NCBI GenBank assembly: GCA_022496185.1
Contig: WTXG01000090.1
Coordinates: 62,001-126,000 of the forward strand
DNA from: Multifurca ochricompacta
Lineage: Eukaryota; Basidiomycota; Agaricomycetes; Russulales; Russulaceae
DNA length: 64,000 nucleotides
Direction of reading: 5' to 3'
Positions 23,865 to 34,612 of this stretch are shown piece after piece. A program made the position numbers and the translations under genes. How positions within the stretch are numbered: position 1 is the stretch's first letter; every line of letters starts with the position of its first letter. The notes beneath the pieces are model-generated. The model was not told the DNA's origin. It ran no database searches and worked only from the letters and a program-made list of their open reading frames with translations.

Positions 23865-24556
23865 TTATTCTTCTGGGATATCAATAGGACAATATGGGAC
23901 ATGATCTTTACAGTGTGTTAATTTAATGAAGACAACATCAGAAAGGTCAGATAAGGTTATATGTATCCAACCAGAGCAGTCAAAGGTTTCCATTGATTCT
24001 TTATTCCGATTTTTGACACCTTCTTGGTGGCTCTTTGATGGGGCATGCTGCCGATTGGTATTTTGGGCACAATTGTATGTGTAACGTGTTGATGTGCCCA
24101 CAGATCGTTTGTGGTCATATTTACTCTGGTAACTGATATGAAGAGATTCATAATTTTGTAATGAAAAAAAGGAAATGTTACGCACAGGAACCGATAACTC
24201 ATCACTTCCCACATCAGACTGACAATGGCATCTGCCCGCTCCCTCCTATCAGGGTAACCCACTAGATCCTTGATATTCACATTTGCTTTGACCTCTATCA
24301 CATCTTTCTGCCTTCCCAGGAAAGTCAAAAATTCATTTAGTGGCAAAACAGATAAGCTTTCATCTGATGCATCCTGATCCCCATTGGTTTCAGGGTTCTG
24401 AACCTTCTCCAAGTTCTTCTTGGCCTGTCTATTGCGTTTTGTCTTTATCGTGCAGAGAGAACATGTTGCGGTATGTGTTGAAGTATTTGCCTTCAGTGGA
24501 AATTGTTCAAGACCTAGGGACTTCTTGCATTTTGAGCACTTCTTTGACTCCATCAT
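23865..24556 (-). CDS. Zinc-motif protein of a TIR element, 212 aa (possible transposase N-terminal module)
   Basis: Two exons, 24186..24556 and 23865..24132, joined by a 53-nt GT-AG intron; the splice makes ..SYRFL-YQSKYDHKRS.. in frame. The N-terminus has CSKCKKSLGLEQF and, about 20 residues on, CSLC, a CxxC..CxxC zinc-ribbon-like pattern, followed by a basic stretch (KTKRNRQAKKNLEK). The second half has YTYNCAQNTNRQH, FDCSGWIHITLSD and HCKDHVPYCPIDIPEE at the very end. This resembles DNA-binding N-terminal parts of basidiomycete transposase-like proteins as I remember them; no DDE core follows. It sits inside inverted repeats. Confidence is good in the gene model, low in the function. Confidence 0.55.
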
Positions 24557-24641
24557 TTCCAGACAGTTATGAGGTGGGCTCAGGAGAAGTGAGGCGCGTT
24601 GCATATCAGTTGTCTCTGTATGTACATCACGTGATGCGTCA

Positions 24642-25547
24642 GGTAAGGATAGCTAGTGCTCTCTTCCTTTGCCCCGTTACGGCCCGTCCTGCGTTCAACC
24701 GCTCACCTCTGTCTTCACCGCTCTTCACAGTCACCCTTGTGTCTTCAATCGTCAAAGGATGTTATGCCACTCAAAGTTGAAGGATGGATATTGTCGTGTG
24801 TCATGAACCTATTCTTGTTTACTTCTTTTCATATCCCTTTCATCTTCACACCCATGCGGCGCATCCCTTCTTTTACATAACACTCCCTACATACTGGACT
24901 TGGATCGGGCTTGTTCCATATTGACATCATGTATATAAAAGATAAGTATCTCATCCATGGAATAATAGACTAGTTCTTAGTTCTTACCTCTATGCTTTAT
25001 TACGTGCCATAGCCTTCGAAAGTAGCAAACACTCTACTAAGCCTCAAGAGGTTTTCAACGTATTCGACGTGTCAACGCATTCTATGTACGGCCTCATCGA
25101 CCCATTCAATATTATCGACGTTATCGAACCAACAAACCCAAACCCTTGCCCTTTTACTCTTTCTCTCTTCCCTCTCTCGCGGAATCTCTCTCCGCTCCGA
25201 ACTCGCACGGTCTCACGATCATACATTGGTGGGCCATTTGCTACTTTCGAAGGCTGTGGCATGCAACGAGACAAAAAGGTAAGAAAGAAGGAACCCGCTT
25301 CATGGGTGTGGGGTGGTTGAATGAGCGGGAAGGCAAGCCAGGCCAGAACATGCAGACGCAGAAGATTTCGGGCCCAGAGCCCAAGCTATTCAACGGGACT
25401 GATATATTATCTACATTCGTGCCTAGCCTCAACACAGTCTCTGGAAGATAAACGGTACCGAAACATACACATAACCACAGACGTCACATCACCAAAACGT
25501 CCTCAAACTATTACCAACGTGGTAGCTGGATGATGCCAAGAGCTTGT
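24642..25547. other. Intergenic between the TIR element and D1
   Basis: Duplicated at 47,909-48,823. A plus-strand TATATAAAAG lies near 24,930, and an 83-codon plus-strand ORF near 25,069-25,320 begins MSTHSMYGLIDPF. In the second copy a base is missing in the same ORF, so it is not maintained. No gene called. Confidence 0.5.
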
Positions 25548-28294
25548 TCAACGGTTAGCATCATTAGGAGATGGCACTGTATCAAAGGAGCGGCGTGAAG
25601 GAATGAAGCTTGACGAAGCCGGTTCGGGTGAATGGTGGGTGGCTTCTACAGGAATAGGAAGGCTCTGGCCCGAAAGATTCCTAAATCTCCGGAGCACTGC
25701 ACAACTTTGTGCAACTTGGCGAGCAGCAACTGGAAAGGGGTCAATAGGAGAGGGTGTCCGTCTGGGCGGCGTGCGGTCATTTTGGGACATTGAAAATGCT
25801 GAGGACAACCGCCAGTCCGCGTGCGGTGCACTGTTGAGGGCTGGAATCAGGGCTGGAGTTAATGGAGTACCAGGAGGTACCACAGAAGGAGGGGGGATGG
25901 TTGATTCCTCATTGTCCTTTCCAGCCAAAGGGAAGGCTAACGAAGAAGTTGGCTGAGTAGAATTAGAGGTGGAGTTGGCCGTAGAAGAAGTAGAAGGCGC
26001 ATCAGTGGTGTTTTGCGTTGGATCAGTGAGGGCTGATGACGACGAAGTACCGGAAATATGGTTGCTTTCAATGTTGACAGGGGTGACCAAAGGTTTATTT
26101 ACCGATAGAAACTTTTGCGGTGCGGGAGGCATGTCAACATGTGATGGCTCGTCTGATGGGTGTTTGATGATATAACTTGGGATCGGCGCAGGTGGGGAGA
26201 GTACATCGTATCTGGTTCGGGTATTCATGGAGGCGTCACGGCGTAAAGTAGCGGAAAGATGAGGCATCGACCTTGTTGCGCTGCCGATCAGCTGATGAAA
26301 GTGGGGGTTCGTTGTGTACGAACGATGACCTGGGATATTGCACAGCGGGTACAAGGACTGGGAGGTGAGGGGTGAAGGAGTATTTTGCGAATCATCGGTG
26401 TCTTGATGTAAACCTATGTAAATATGGTGGAGGTGCTTGAGGATAAGGTTGAAATTTGACTCAAGTCGGTTGTCTGTTCCATTCTTCATTTCGATGATGA
26501 TTTTATTCCACAAGGCACAGAAGCCGTGCTGTAGTCCAGGAAGGGCATGTTGGACATTAAATTTCGAAACTAGTTCAAGTGTCCTCACTGCAACTTCGGT
26601 GATACCAAGCCAACTGTACTGAGATTGGGCAAGGAAGATATACCGGATAATCCAGATCATGTTGGCGAGTAACACACTATCTCCAAGTGCAAGATCGTTC
26701 CGAAGGACTGTTTCCGACACGCCTAGTTGGCTGGTGACCAGTTCGAACCAACGGTCGTCGTGTTCTTTAACTGTTGCTATGATGATGGATGACATGCATC
26801 GCAAAGTATAAACCATGGATAGATCGCGATGATGTACCCTCTTAAGAACAAGCCCGAATTCAACGTGACCCAAGAGTTCATACCACTCCCCGTAAAGAAC
26901 ACGCTGGAAGGTCTGCCGCTCGAGGGGAAGAAGCCCCACGCCACTTGTCTTCAAGCAGGTGATGATGCGCCGTCGCTTAACTGATTCGGAGATCACATTT
27001 GATGCCAAGGTCCGATCTATTAATCCGATCAAACCTTTTAAAAACCTCTCCTTGTTTGGCTCGATGAAGCAGCGTATGGGATCCTTGACCATTTTTGAGC
27101 TACAGAAGCCAGGGACGCCCGCGAAGAATCGCTCCAATTCGTGGTCTTCGTCCAGGGTCTCGAATGCCCACATCAAAGCGCGACCATCAATCTCCGATGA
27201 TAGCTCCCTAGCAGCTTCTTCGGCTGTTTTCTCAATACCAAGTGATAGAAAATCACGATAGCGTTTCCCCAACTTATTGACGTGGAGCAAGGTTGTAGAG
27301 CCGACGCATGAGAACCATGAAATAGCTTTGAAGAGCACGAGTAGTATGCCCGTAACAAGGAACCAGGCTGATCTTGAAAGTGGGGCATAATACGGACTGT
27401 CGTGCCGAAATATAGGCATGACAGTGATGCATATGTATACGGCAATGCAAAGCCCGACCCACCAAACCACGATGGTAAAGGCGGTGTGGTTGATATTAAA
27501 CAGGAACACCAGGAGGCCTGCGAAGAAGAGGAAAAGGGAAACGTGTACGAGGGTTGGTAATGCATCAACTGCCAATGGAAGGTGTAGTTTCTCGACACCT
27601 TCCGCAAAGAATGCACGGATCCGAGCTCGCTTGTGTGGACTGCATCGTGGCTGTGTGATCTTCGTATATCGACGGGCCCACTGCTGTAGAAATGTAGCCA
27701 GCAAAGCACAAGTAATGCTAATGGCCAGGCTGAGAAACCAAAGTGAATTAACCCAGACAGCCCAATTTGGGGGAGAAAAGGAAGTGGATGGGTTGGAAAG
27801 GGAAGAGGAAATGGTGACATTAGAACCATTGGCATTGGCAACAAGCTGATAAATATTTGCGAGATAAAATGCGGAGGTGTCCTGTGGGTTCGGTCGAATG
27901 TCCTGGATTGAGATTGCTAACAAAGCCGCAACGGCGGCCGAGAATAGACCAGTCTAAAAATGTGTTTGAATTCAATTTTAAATTGTGGACTATTGGTACT
28001 CACGAATACTAGGATGCCATCCGCATCTGCTTTCCAGCTCTCAGCTAGCTTCCTGTCTTCCTCCTCTGCTATCCTCAAATACATGGTGAAGAGAGGCCCT
28101 GATCCATCTATGAAGTCTGACTCTCCGAGCGATGCCGCATTCTGTGCAGGTCGAGGTGGGTAGCCTATAATAGTGTGTCAACGCGGCGAAAATACAGTAA
28201 ACTAGGGGGAAAATATAGAACCTGTGTCAATCTCCTCCTCGGCTGGTATACCCTCAGTATTGACAGGCTTGTAAGCGTAAGCGACTTGATTCAT
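25548..28294 (-). CDS. DUF6535 membrane protein, group D copy 1 (D1), 879 aa, intact
   Basis: Exons 28222..28294, 28004..28164 and 25548..27953; introns of 57 and 50 nt; 78 codons in exons 1+2 and 801 residues from exon 3. Exon 1 starts MNQVAYAYKPVN. Exon 2 has GESDFIDGSGPLFTMYLRIAEEEDRK and ends ADADGILVF. Membrane blocks: TGLFSAAVAALLAIS, WAVWVNSLWFLSLAISI, HVSLFLFFAGLLVFLF and CIAVYICITVMPIF. Conserved soluble motifs: LDEDHELERFFAGVPGF, SVKRRRIITC, HDDRWFELVTSQLGV, LPGLQHGFCALWN and SYPLC-like SLYPLCNIPGHR. The last ~230 residues are Ser/Thr/Pro-rich and end SFDTVPSPNDANR. Note a TFLQQWARRY variant (F for L). Function unknown. Confidence 0.9.
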
Positions 28295-29637
28295 GAAATA
28301 ACTAACGTATGAAAGTCAGAGGGAAAGTTGACGTTGAAGGGTCCTTTGCCTCCACTCAGAGAGGGTTGGCTGCCGCATTGAAAACATGAGGCAGACATGT
28401 CCTTAGACCTAGCCCTCAGTCATCAGTCGGAAGCCATAGAAATTATGACGTTGCGTCAACCTGCTGACCATGCTTCCATCACTTCGCCGCTACAGGCCTT
28501 ACTGGTGTTTCTCGTTTCCCATTCTACCGTTCCCTGACTAATTCACTTACCTCTTCACAGTAGCCACTGACATACTTCCACCATCTTGGGAAAAGCATTA
28601 AAAACCTAGGTATTCTCTTCTTGCCTTCTCTTCATCCAGGATATTGTTTGCTACTATTATCCATACGGTTACCACGCACGGCATGTCGGCACAATCTTGT
28701 GGATAGACGAAAACAGGTCAAGGGATTAGGCTTCATGGGGTAGTAATTTTCTAGGAAAAGCTCCTTCTGACCACGCCTCACCGGCCGTATATGCATGAAT
28801 TGGTTGGCGTTTGGCGTTGAGCGTTGAACGTAATGGCGCCTTGTAACGTAGTGGTAGCGCTAATGTCGCATGTTAGCTAAAGGTCATGTGACCGCGATGC
28901 TCCCACGCTGACATTTCCAAAAAAAGGGGTCGGTTTAAATAAATAAATAAATAAAAAAAGCGAGCTGGACAGGCAGTCCATAAAGAAGGTCATGGCGTAA
29001 CACGCTGCGATTCTGAGGAGCGACCGACGGCAATGGCTCTGTTGTGTGTCACTGCTGTCCCCATCACTCTATGTAGAAGACAACGTTGCAAAGTAAGCGT
29101 AAGAAACCTGCTTCGCTCACCCTAGCCCAGTCTCTATTTGACATGGACCTCACGTGATGGCCTTGAATTCATTCTTAACTCACATGGAGGTACCCGCACT
29201 ACACCAGCATGCACCTCTAGCGGCTGCCAAAAAGGTAAAATATAAAGGGGTTGTAAGAAAGACACTCGTGCCACGCGCGGAAAACGCATCAAACTCGCCC
29301 GTCCGTCGGCCATCCGACATCTAAACTTCAGAATATGTCCAAGGCACGACAGCACGTTCCCAAACTAGTGACTTCCACTAATCCCCAAAAACTATCCCTT
29401 AAAAGGGACTTAATTTTATTCCACATGAGCTACACAATCGTGGTAAGCTGGTTGTTATGGAGATGAGCGGCGATCTCTATCAGCGTCTTGGGGGAACAAT
29501 CCGGCATGACCAAAAAGTTGCGAGGAATCTATAGCTATGTCAGTAGACGGTAACACAGACTGGGCTGGATGTGGGAGAAGCCTGGTTGCGAAGCTGAGCC
29601 CTCGAGCATTCCTGTCTGCTTCAATTGCTATAGCATT
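28295..29637. other. Intergenic D1 to E scrap
   Basis: 5' region of D1 and 3' region of the former E gene; matches 51,571-53,728 except for the hAT-type element there. It contains a possible SINE-like segment (28,851-28,961) with a TAAA-repeat tail. No gene seen. Confidence 0.6.
28851..28961 (+). repeat. Possible SINE-like segment with (TAAA)n tail
   Basis: GTAGTGGTAGCGC resembles a tRNA box A, followed within about 60 bp by GTGACCGCGATGC and then a TAAATAAATAAATAAA tail. The box B match is poor and I see no target duplication. The second copy (52,880-53,001) is split from its left flank by the hAT-type element. Confidence 0.25.
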
Positions 29638-29752
29638 TCAGGCCAAATTAGGGTCCGCAATAGACGTTGCCGACCAAGGGGCGACAGAAAAAACTGGAGC
29701 TGAGGTCGAAGAAGAAAGAGATAACTGTCCAAAAGGCGTAAGATCATATTGG
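29638..29752 (-). pseudogene. C-terminal scrap of a group E gene
   Basis: Matches the last ~38 codons and stop of E (53,729 onward) and then diverges abruptly at 29,752. Everything upstream of E's C-terminus is missing here. This is one breakpoint of the rearrangement between the two 23-kb units. Confidence 0.75.
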
Positions 29753-30904
29753 TGAAAAGATTATGAGGGTCAAATAGGGGTACGCGCGTGTAAGTCTTTT
29801 TGAAAGGAAAAAGAATACAATACTCTGGATTCGTTATTCGCTTTTTCAAGCCTTTTTTATACAATTTACACTACAGTTAATTTCAATACGAGTATAAGAG
29901 TTTTGTAAATAGGGAGTAAATGAGACATTTTATCCTGTGACTTTTCAATTTTGTCGCGCTTGTATCAGTTAGATAAAATAATCAAGATAAAATAAATGTT
30001 AATCTCTTGTAACCATAAACTTTTTAACCATAGAGTCTGTAGAATCAAATGTGAGACGCAAACAAGATCGAAGTTCATCGTCCCTGAGGGGCGCGCCAAA
30101 AATTAATTGTTCTAGCCCAAGGCTAGAAATTTTGACGACTGTGGTGCGTTTTTGCGCTCCTCCAGGTCGTCGATGGATCGTAATCCATCACAACTGCACA
30201 TGGGAGTGTAAGGAAGGTGTGAGCGTTGGGCATGAAACCTTCGGCCTCCTCCACTTTTAGCTAACTCTTCGTACGAGCCCTGGACTATAAATTTTCTGAT
30301 TATTAGATCTCATTTTTAGACACTCTTACTATACTTCAAAGCGTTTAATGCATGGTGCGAGTTTCAAGTTTAATCTTATCAGCTACAATCATACTGTCTG
30401 TACTCCGGGCCGGCTTCCCGTCCATTCCCTACGATCAATTTTCTCATTTTCTTCACTCTTTACCGTCTCTTTCATATCTTAACCATCGCCTGCACTTCGC
30501 CTGCACTTCACCATCTTCAGGACCTGGTTCTTACCCTCCTTGTCTCTTTCCACCTTAACAAATTCACCATCTATGGCTTTCTTTTATTATACCACTCTTT
30601 TCAAAATCTGGACTCTGAACAAGTATATAAAGGTATCTATACTGCTTGTAGTAGGGCCAGCAACCAGCAATCTAGCTTCTCTCTCTCTCTCTCTCTTTTT
30701 GTGTGCAAAAGAACAGCTATTGAACAAGGCGTAAGGTCAATCGGAACCATTGGCACCGTCATCAGTAACATTCAGCACGATCCTACTCTCATCGACTTCA
30801 TTGTGTCGTGCGGGCTCATCTCTTTCTTCCTCATAACTCACTGCTCACCTTACTCTTCAGGGAACAGGCTTTGCTTCGCACTCACCGCGGATAGACTCCG
30901 CACA
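29753..30904. other. Unique filler between the two repeat units
   Basis: AT-rich to about 30,300, then a plus-strand TATATAAAGG (about 30,624), a (CT)n tract (about 30,678-30,697) and an ORF from about 30,701 that runs into antisense C3 sequence. Parts near 30,410 and 30,850-30,900 resemble 59,440-59,545 (CGTCCATTCC; CGCACTCACCGCGGAT). This may be a promoter and 5' fragment of a broken plus-strand gene; no product can be named. Confidence 0.45.
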
Positions 30905-31559
30905 GTACGAATCCGAGCTCGCTTGTGTGGTGCATATCGTGGCTGAGTAACCTTGATATATCGACGCGCCCATTACTGTAGCAGTGTTGCCAGCAGTGCA
31001 CAAGTAAGACTTATCACGAAGCTCAAGAACCAAAGTGCATTGACCCAAACTGCATACTTCGGTGGAGAGAATGTCGGCGGATTAGCCAGAGTGGGAGGAG
31101 TATGTGCTTGAGTTGTGCTGGCATTGGAAATGACTTGGTAGATACTCTGTAGGTAGAATGCAGAGGTATCCTGGGAGTTTGGGCGGATGTCCTGGATGGA
31201 CACGGCAAGTAATGCTGCAACTCCGGCAGAGAATAGACCAGTCTGCGAGGCTTAAGGTGTGTCACACGGAGAGTGGTAATGTGACTCACGAAAACGAGGA
31301 TCCCATCTGCATCAGCTTTCCAACTCTCTGCCGCCTTCTCGTCATGTTCCTTTGCAAGATTTAGATACATGCTAAATGTCGGTCCAGAGCTATCGGCAAA
31401 GGTGGACTCCCTCATCGATGTCTGATTTTGTGCTGAGTAATGACGGTGGCCTGTACAAGGTAGTCGAACTTGAGATTATGTTTGACTGGAAGATAACATA
31501 CCTGGGTCATTCCCTTCCTCCGGTACATACTCGGGACCAAACATTTGGTGTTGAGACAT
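30905..31559 (-). pseudogene. DUF6535 group C fragment (C3): exons 1, 2 and start of exon 3
   Basis: Exon 1 31502..31559 and exon 2 31290..31450 are intact and match C2. Exon 3 starts at 31,242 but ends abruptly at about 30,905, inside the HKRARIR block. In addition the first Gln codon of QQW is followed by TAA (30973..30975; ATLLQ-stop). The promoter side is intact, so a truncated ~160-residue product with two hydrophobic segments could in principle be made. It is placed directly before A3, as C genes always are. Confidence 0.85.
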
Positions 31560-32506
31560 TGAGGGTTGCGTGGGGGTATGGCAGGTAACAGGTCACTCTC
31601 ACTTCTCGCTTATAGAAGACGCCACGGAGGCACGTGAACCACTCAAGCGCCCATCTACACTTCAGTTCGGATTCAGGTATTTATGATCACTCCAGTAGAC
31701 CCATTCGCAGTCATAGTAATATGATCTTAAGATACCTAGTCAGCCAGTCAGCTTGTAGCTGTCGTCATATTTATGCGCCTTTTCCTACCAGGCCGGTAGC
31801 AACCGGGTTAATCGGAAAGCGGACAGCCGGGTTTCCGCGTGATCGTGATAAACAAGTAACTGACTCAGAGATTATCTTTCATTCCTCCAGGGCAAGAGAA
31901 CAATTCATCGGAGTGTACTCCATGTCACAATTGCTAACAAGTCGCCGAGCATGGGTGCAATCGAAAATATCGGTCATCTTTCTGATCCACTAGCGCTTTA
32001 CTGATATACACTCATAACGGGAAATGTGGTGAACGATCTGTGGGCCACGTCAGGGAAAAGATGGTCTTCATTGATACAGATGATTTCATGAAAAGCGGTT
32101 GGAGAAAAAACAGTGAAGGAAGGGAGATACCTGGGAGGTATACATTTGGAAGGCGGATCAGATACGACGGAGGGGAAAAACATTCTCATTTCTACTTTGG
32201 AGTGACAGAGTTCCTAAGACGTGAGGCTTAACACACTGAAGGAAACAGGAAAATACAAAGTCCATGGAACAGTGGGAAGGTACGGGCCTTCAAATCTTGT
32301 CGACAGTGATGTGAGTGTGAAACTTGGATTGAGATAGCGTTGATTTACTCTAATAGGTTCCGCAGCCAGGCACATGGCACGTTAGGATTGGGAGTGAATA
32401 GGAATAAGAGTACAGTCGAGAATTTGTGTTGTTCAGAGTCTGATTCGAGACAGGTGAGAGCAGCCCATGAGCTGAAGTGGGAGGAGGGACAGAGGCTAAA
32501 GCGCTA
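31560..32506. other. Intergenic C3-A3 spacer
   Basis: Near-identical copy of 8,617-9,568, with more similarity to it than to 20,318-21,098. No gene. Confidence 0.6.
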
Positions 32507-34612
32507 TCATGTTCGAGGGTAGGAAGCATTCAATCCATTTTTCGTCGAACCAGCAATACCTTCTGGAATGCGCGACGTTGAATCCGAAATACCATGACGA
32601 TGGCCTTCGACGCCGCACAAAGGATACGATGACGGTGAAAGTAGAACCGGATTTTCGTCAGCGGTAGAGGCAGAGAACGCAGTCGGCGCAGCATTCGTTC
32701 CTTCGTGTAGATCGATGAAAGCATGTCGAATGTGTCTAAGAAGAAATATCGAAATTGATTCGAGGCGGTCATCCTTGGCATTTTGGGCCTTCAGCACAAC
32801 TTCATTCCAAAGTGAACAGAAATCGTGTTGAAGCCCTGGAACGGTGTCTCGCGTGTTGAATTCACAAACCGATTTGAGTGATTTCGAACGCCAGCCCGCG
32901 CCGACGGTCCAACCATACTTGGCATAGTCACGAAACGTGCGCCTCGAAATGTCGATTAAGCTGGCAAGAACCATGCTATCCCCGTGACCAATGTACTTCA
33001 CGAGCACACCTTTCGTGATCCCCAAGTGGTCGGTGGCGAGTTCGAACCAGCGATCGTCGTACTCTTTCGTGCTTGCCAAGATTACCGAGATAACGCAACG
33101 TGCATGATATCCAACGAACGCGCTTTGATAACTAATCCTCATTAGAAATTGCCCGAATTCAACCGACTTAAGAAGGCCATTCCACTCTCTGTAGAGAACA
33201 GGTTCGAAAATGGCCCAATTAATAGGAAGGGATGCCACATTCATTGCCTTCGTGCAAAGGGCGATCCGTCGTTGCCTCACTGACTCGGTCACCAAATTCG
33301 ATGTCAGTGTACGATGCATTAACCCAATCAATGCCTGTGTCATCGCCCCGCCGTTCGGCGCCTTGAACGCTTCCAAGGGTTCTGGGATAAGCGACGAGCT
33401 GCAAAAGCCGGGTATGCCTGCAAAGAACTGCTCTAATTCGTGATCCTCATCCAACGACTCCAGTGTCCATATTAAAGCCCGACCATCGATCTCCGATGAA
33501 AGCTTTTGAGCTGATTCTTCAGCCGCCTTCCCTATACCGTGTAGACACCATCGACTATAACGGTCCTTCACGTCCCCAAGGCGATCCCAAGTTGCATAGC
33601 TAAAGCAACTAAAAGCTGAGAACCACCTGAGAATTTGGAAGACAACGAGTAGTGTGCCTGCATAAAGGAACCAGGCCGACTCCGATAGTGGCGCATAATA
33701 TGGGCTATCATGCCGAAAGATTGGCATCAGCGTGACACATATGTATAAACCTGTGCATATCCCAACCCAGCACATCACAACTTTGAAAACTGTGTGATTC
33801 ACATTGAACAAGAAAACAACAAGGCCTGCAAAGAAGAGGAAAAGGGAAAGGTGAATCAGTGTGGGCAACGCTTCAACCGCCCAAGGCAAGTGCAACTTGT
33901 CGACGCCTTCTGCAAAGAATGCACGAATACGAGCTCGCTTATGTGGACTGTAACGTGGCTGGGTGACCTTCACATATCGACGTGCCCACTGCTGTAATAA
34001 TGTCGCCAGCATGGCACAAGTAAGACTGATAGCCAAGCTCAGGAACCAGAGTGAATTGACCCAGACGGCGGATGCCGATGGAGAGAATTGAGATGGATCG
34101 GGTAGTGTAGAAGGGATGGAGACATGAGAGCCATTAGCGCTAGCGAGGAGCTGGTAAATGTTTGCGAGATAGAAAGCAGAGGTGTCTTGGGAGTTTTGTT
34201 TGAGATCTTGGATGGATACGGCGATTAATGCGGCAACGGCAGCGGAAAATAGACCAGTCTACAATATTATGATTGACATGAGAGAAAACAAGGAGAGATG
34301 GGGGGTGATAAGGAGACGCACGAAAACGAGGATGCCATCGGCATCTGCTTTCCAGATCTCTGCCATCTTCTTGTCTTCATCGGCTGTCATCTCGACATAC
34401 ATGTTAAAAAGAGGCCCTGATCCATCCACAAAATCAGATCTTCCCCAGATTGGTTGTTTTTGTGCCAATTGAGGGGGATATTGATAGCGAAGATCAGCTG
34501 TGAGCAGATGTTGGTTAGGGACAAAAAGCGGGTCGAGGTGAGATAGAATACCTGTGTCGATGGCTCCCTCTGATAGATTTGGTATGTTAATAGTTGTGTG
34601 AGGTTGAGACAT
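32507..34612 (-). CDS. DUF6535 membrane protein, group A copy 3 (A3), 662 aa, intact
   Basis: Exons 34552..34612, 34322..34497 and 32507..34258; GT-AG introns of 54 and 63 nt; frames agree. It is nearly the same as A2; differences include CEFNTRDT for SEFNTRDT and a C-terminus extended by two residues (ASYPRT). The TGG after QKQPI is intact, unlike A1. Conserved motifs: WVNSLWFLSLAISL, QQWARRYVKVTQPRY, LDEDHELEQFFAGIPGF, GHGDSMVLASLIDISRR and SYPLCGVEGHR. As in A2, intron 1 is in frame and stop-free. Function unknown. Confidence 0.9.

Larger units (their letters stand above)
22783..24641. mobile_element. TIR element carrying a zinc-motif gene (copy 1), with a hAT-type element inserted in its left end
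   Basis: The left end TGACGCATCAC.. and its reverse complement at the right end are long, imperfect inverted repeats (about 60-75 bp, both reaching CTCACTTCTCCTGAGCCC). Inside lies one two-exon minus-strand gene. I find no convincing target duplication. The long TIRs and the type of protein suggest a Mutator-like (MULE) derivative lacking its transposase core, but this is inference. A 588-bp element is inserted five bases or fewer from the left end. Copy 2 at 46,144-47,908 lacks that insertion and has a LINE instead. Confidence 0.6.
9569..29752. repeat. Segmental duplication unit I (A2-B2-C2-A'1-TIR element-D1-E scrap)
   Basis: Gene order and orientation are the same as in unit II at 32,507-53,830. 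Offsets: A +22,944 (at the 77-codon internal marker), B +23,059, C +23,449, A' +23,451, D +23,276; differences are explained by transposon insertions. Confidence 0.9.

Noticed and set aside
25069..25320. Plus ORF with an upstream TATA box between the TIR element and D1, with a GGPFATFEG stretch
   Set aside because: I considered a fragment of a heme-binding cytochrome b5-like domain, but only a few residues fit, and the second copy is frameshifted.
27418..27849. 143-codon plus ORF inside D1 (and its copy in D2)
   Set aside because: Antisense shadow of the well-supported D exon 3; similar shadows occur in every paralogue.
28851..28961. tRNA gene
   Set aside because: Only a box A-like stretch; no cloverleaf and a poor box B. 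Left as a low-confidence SINE-like repeat.
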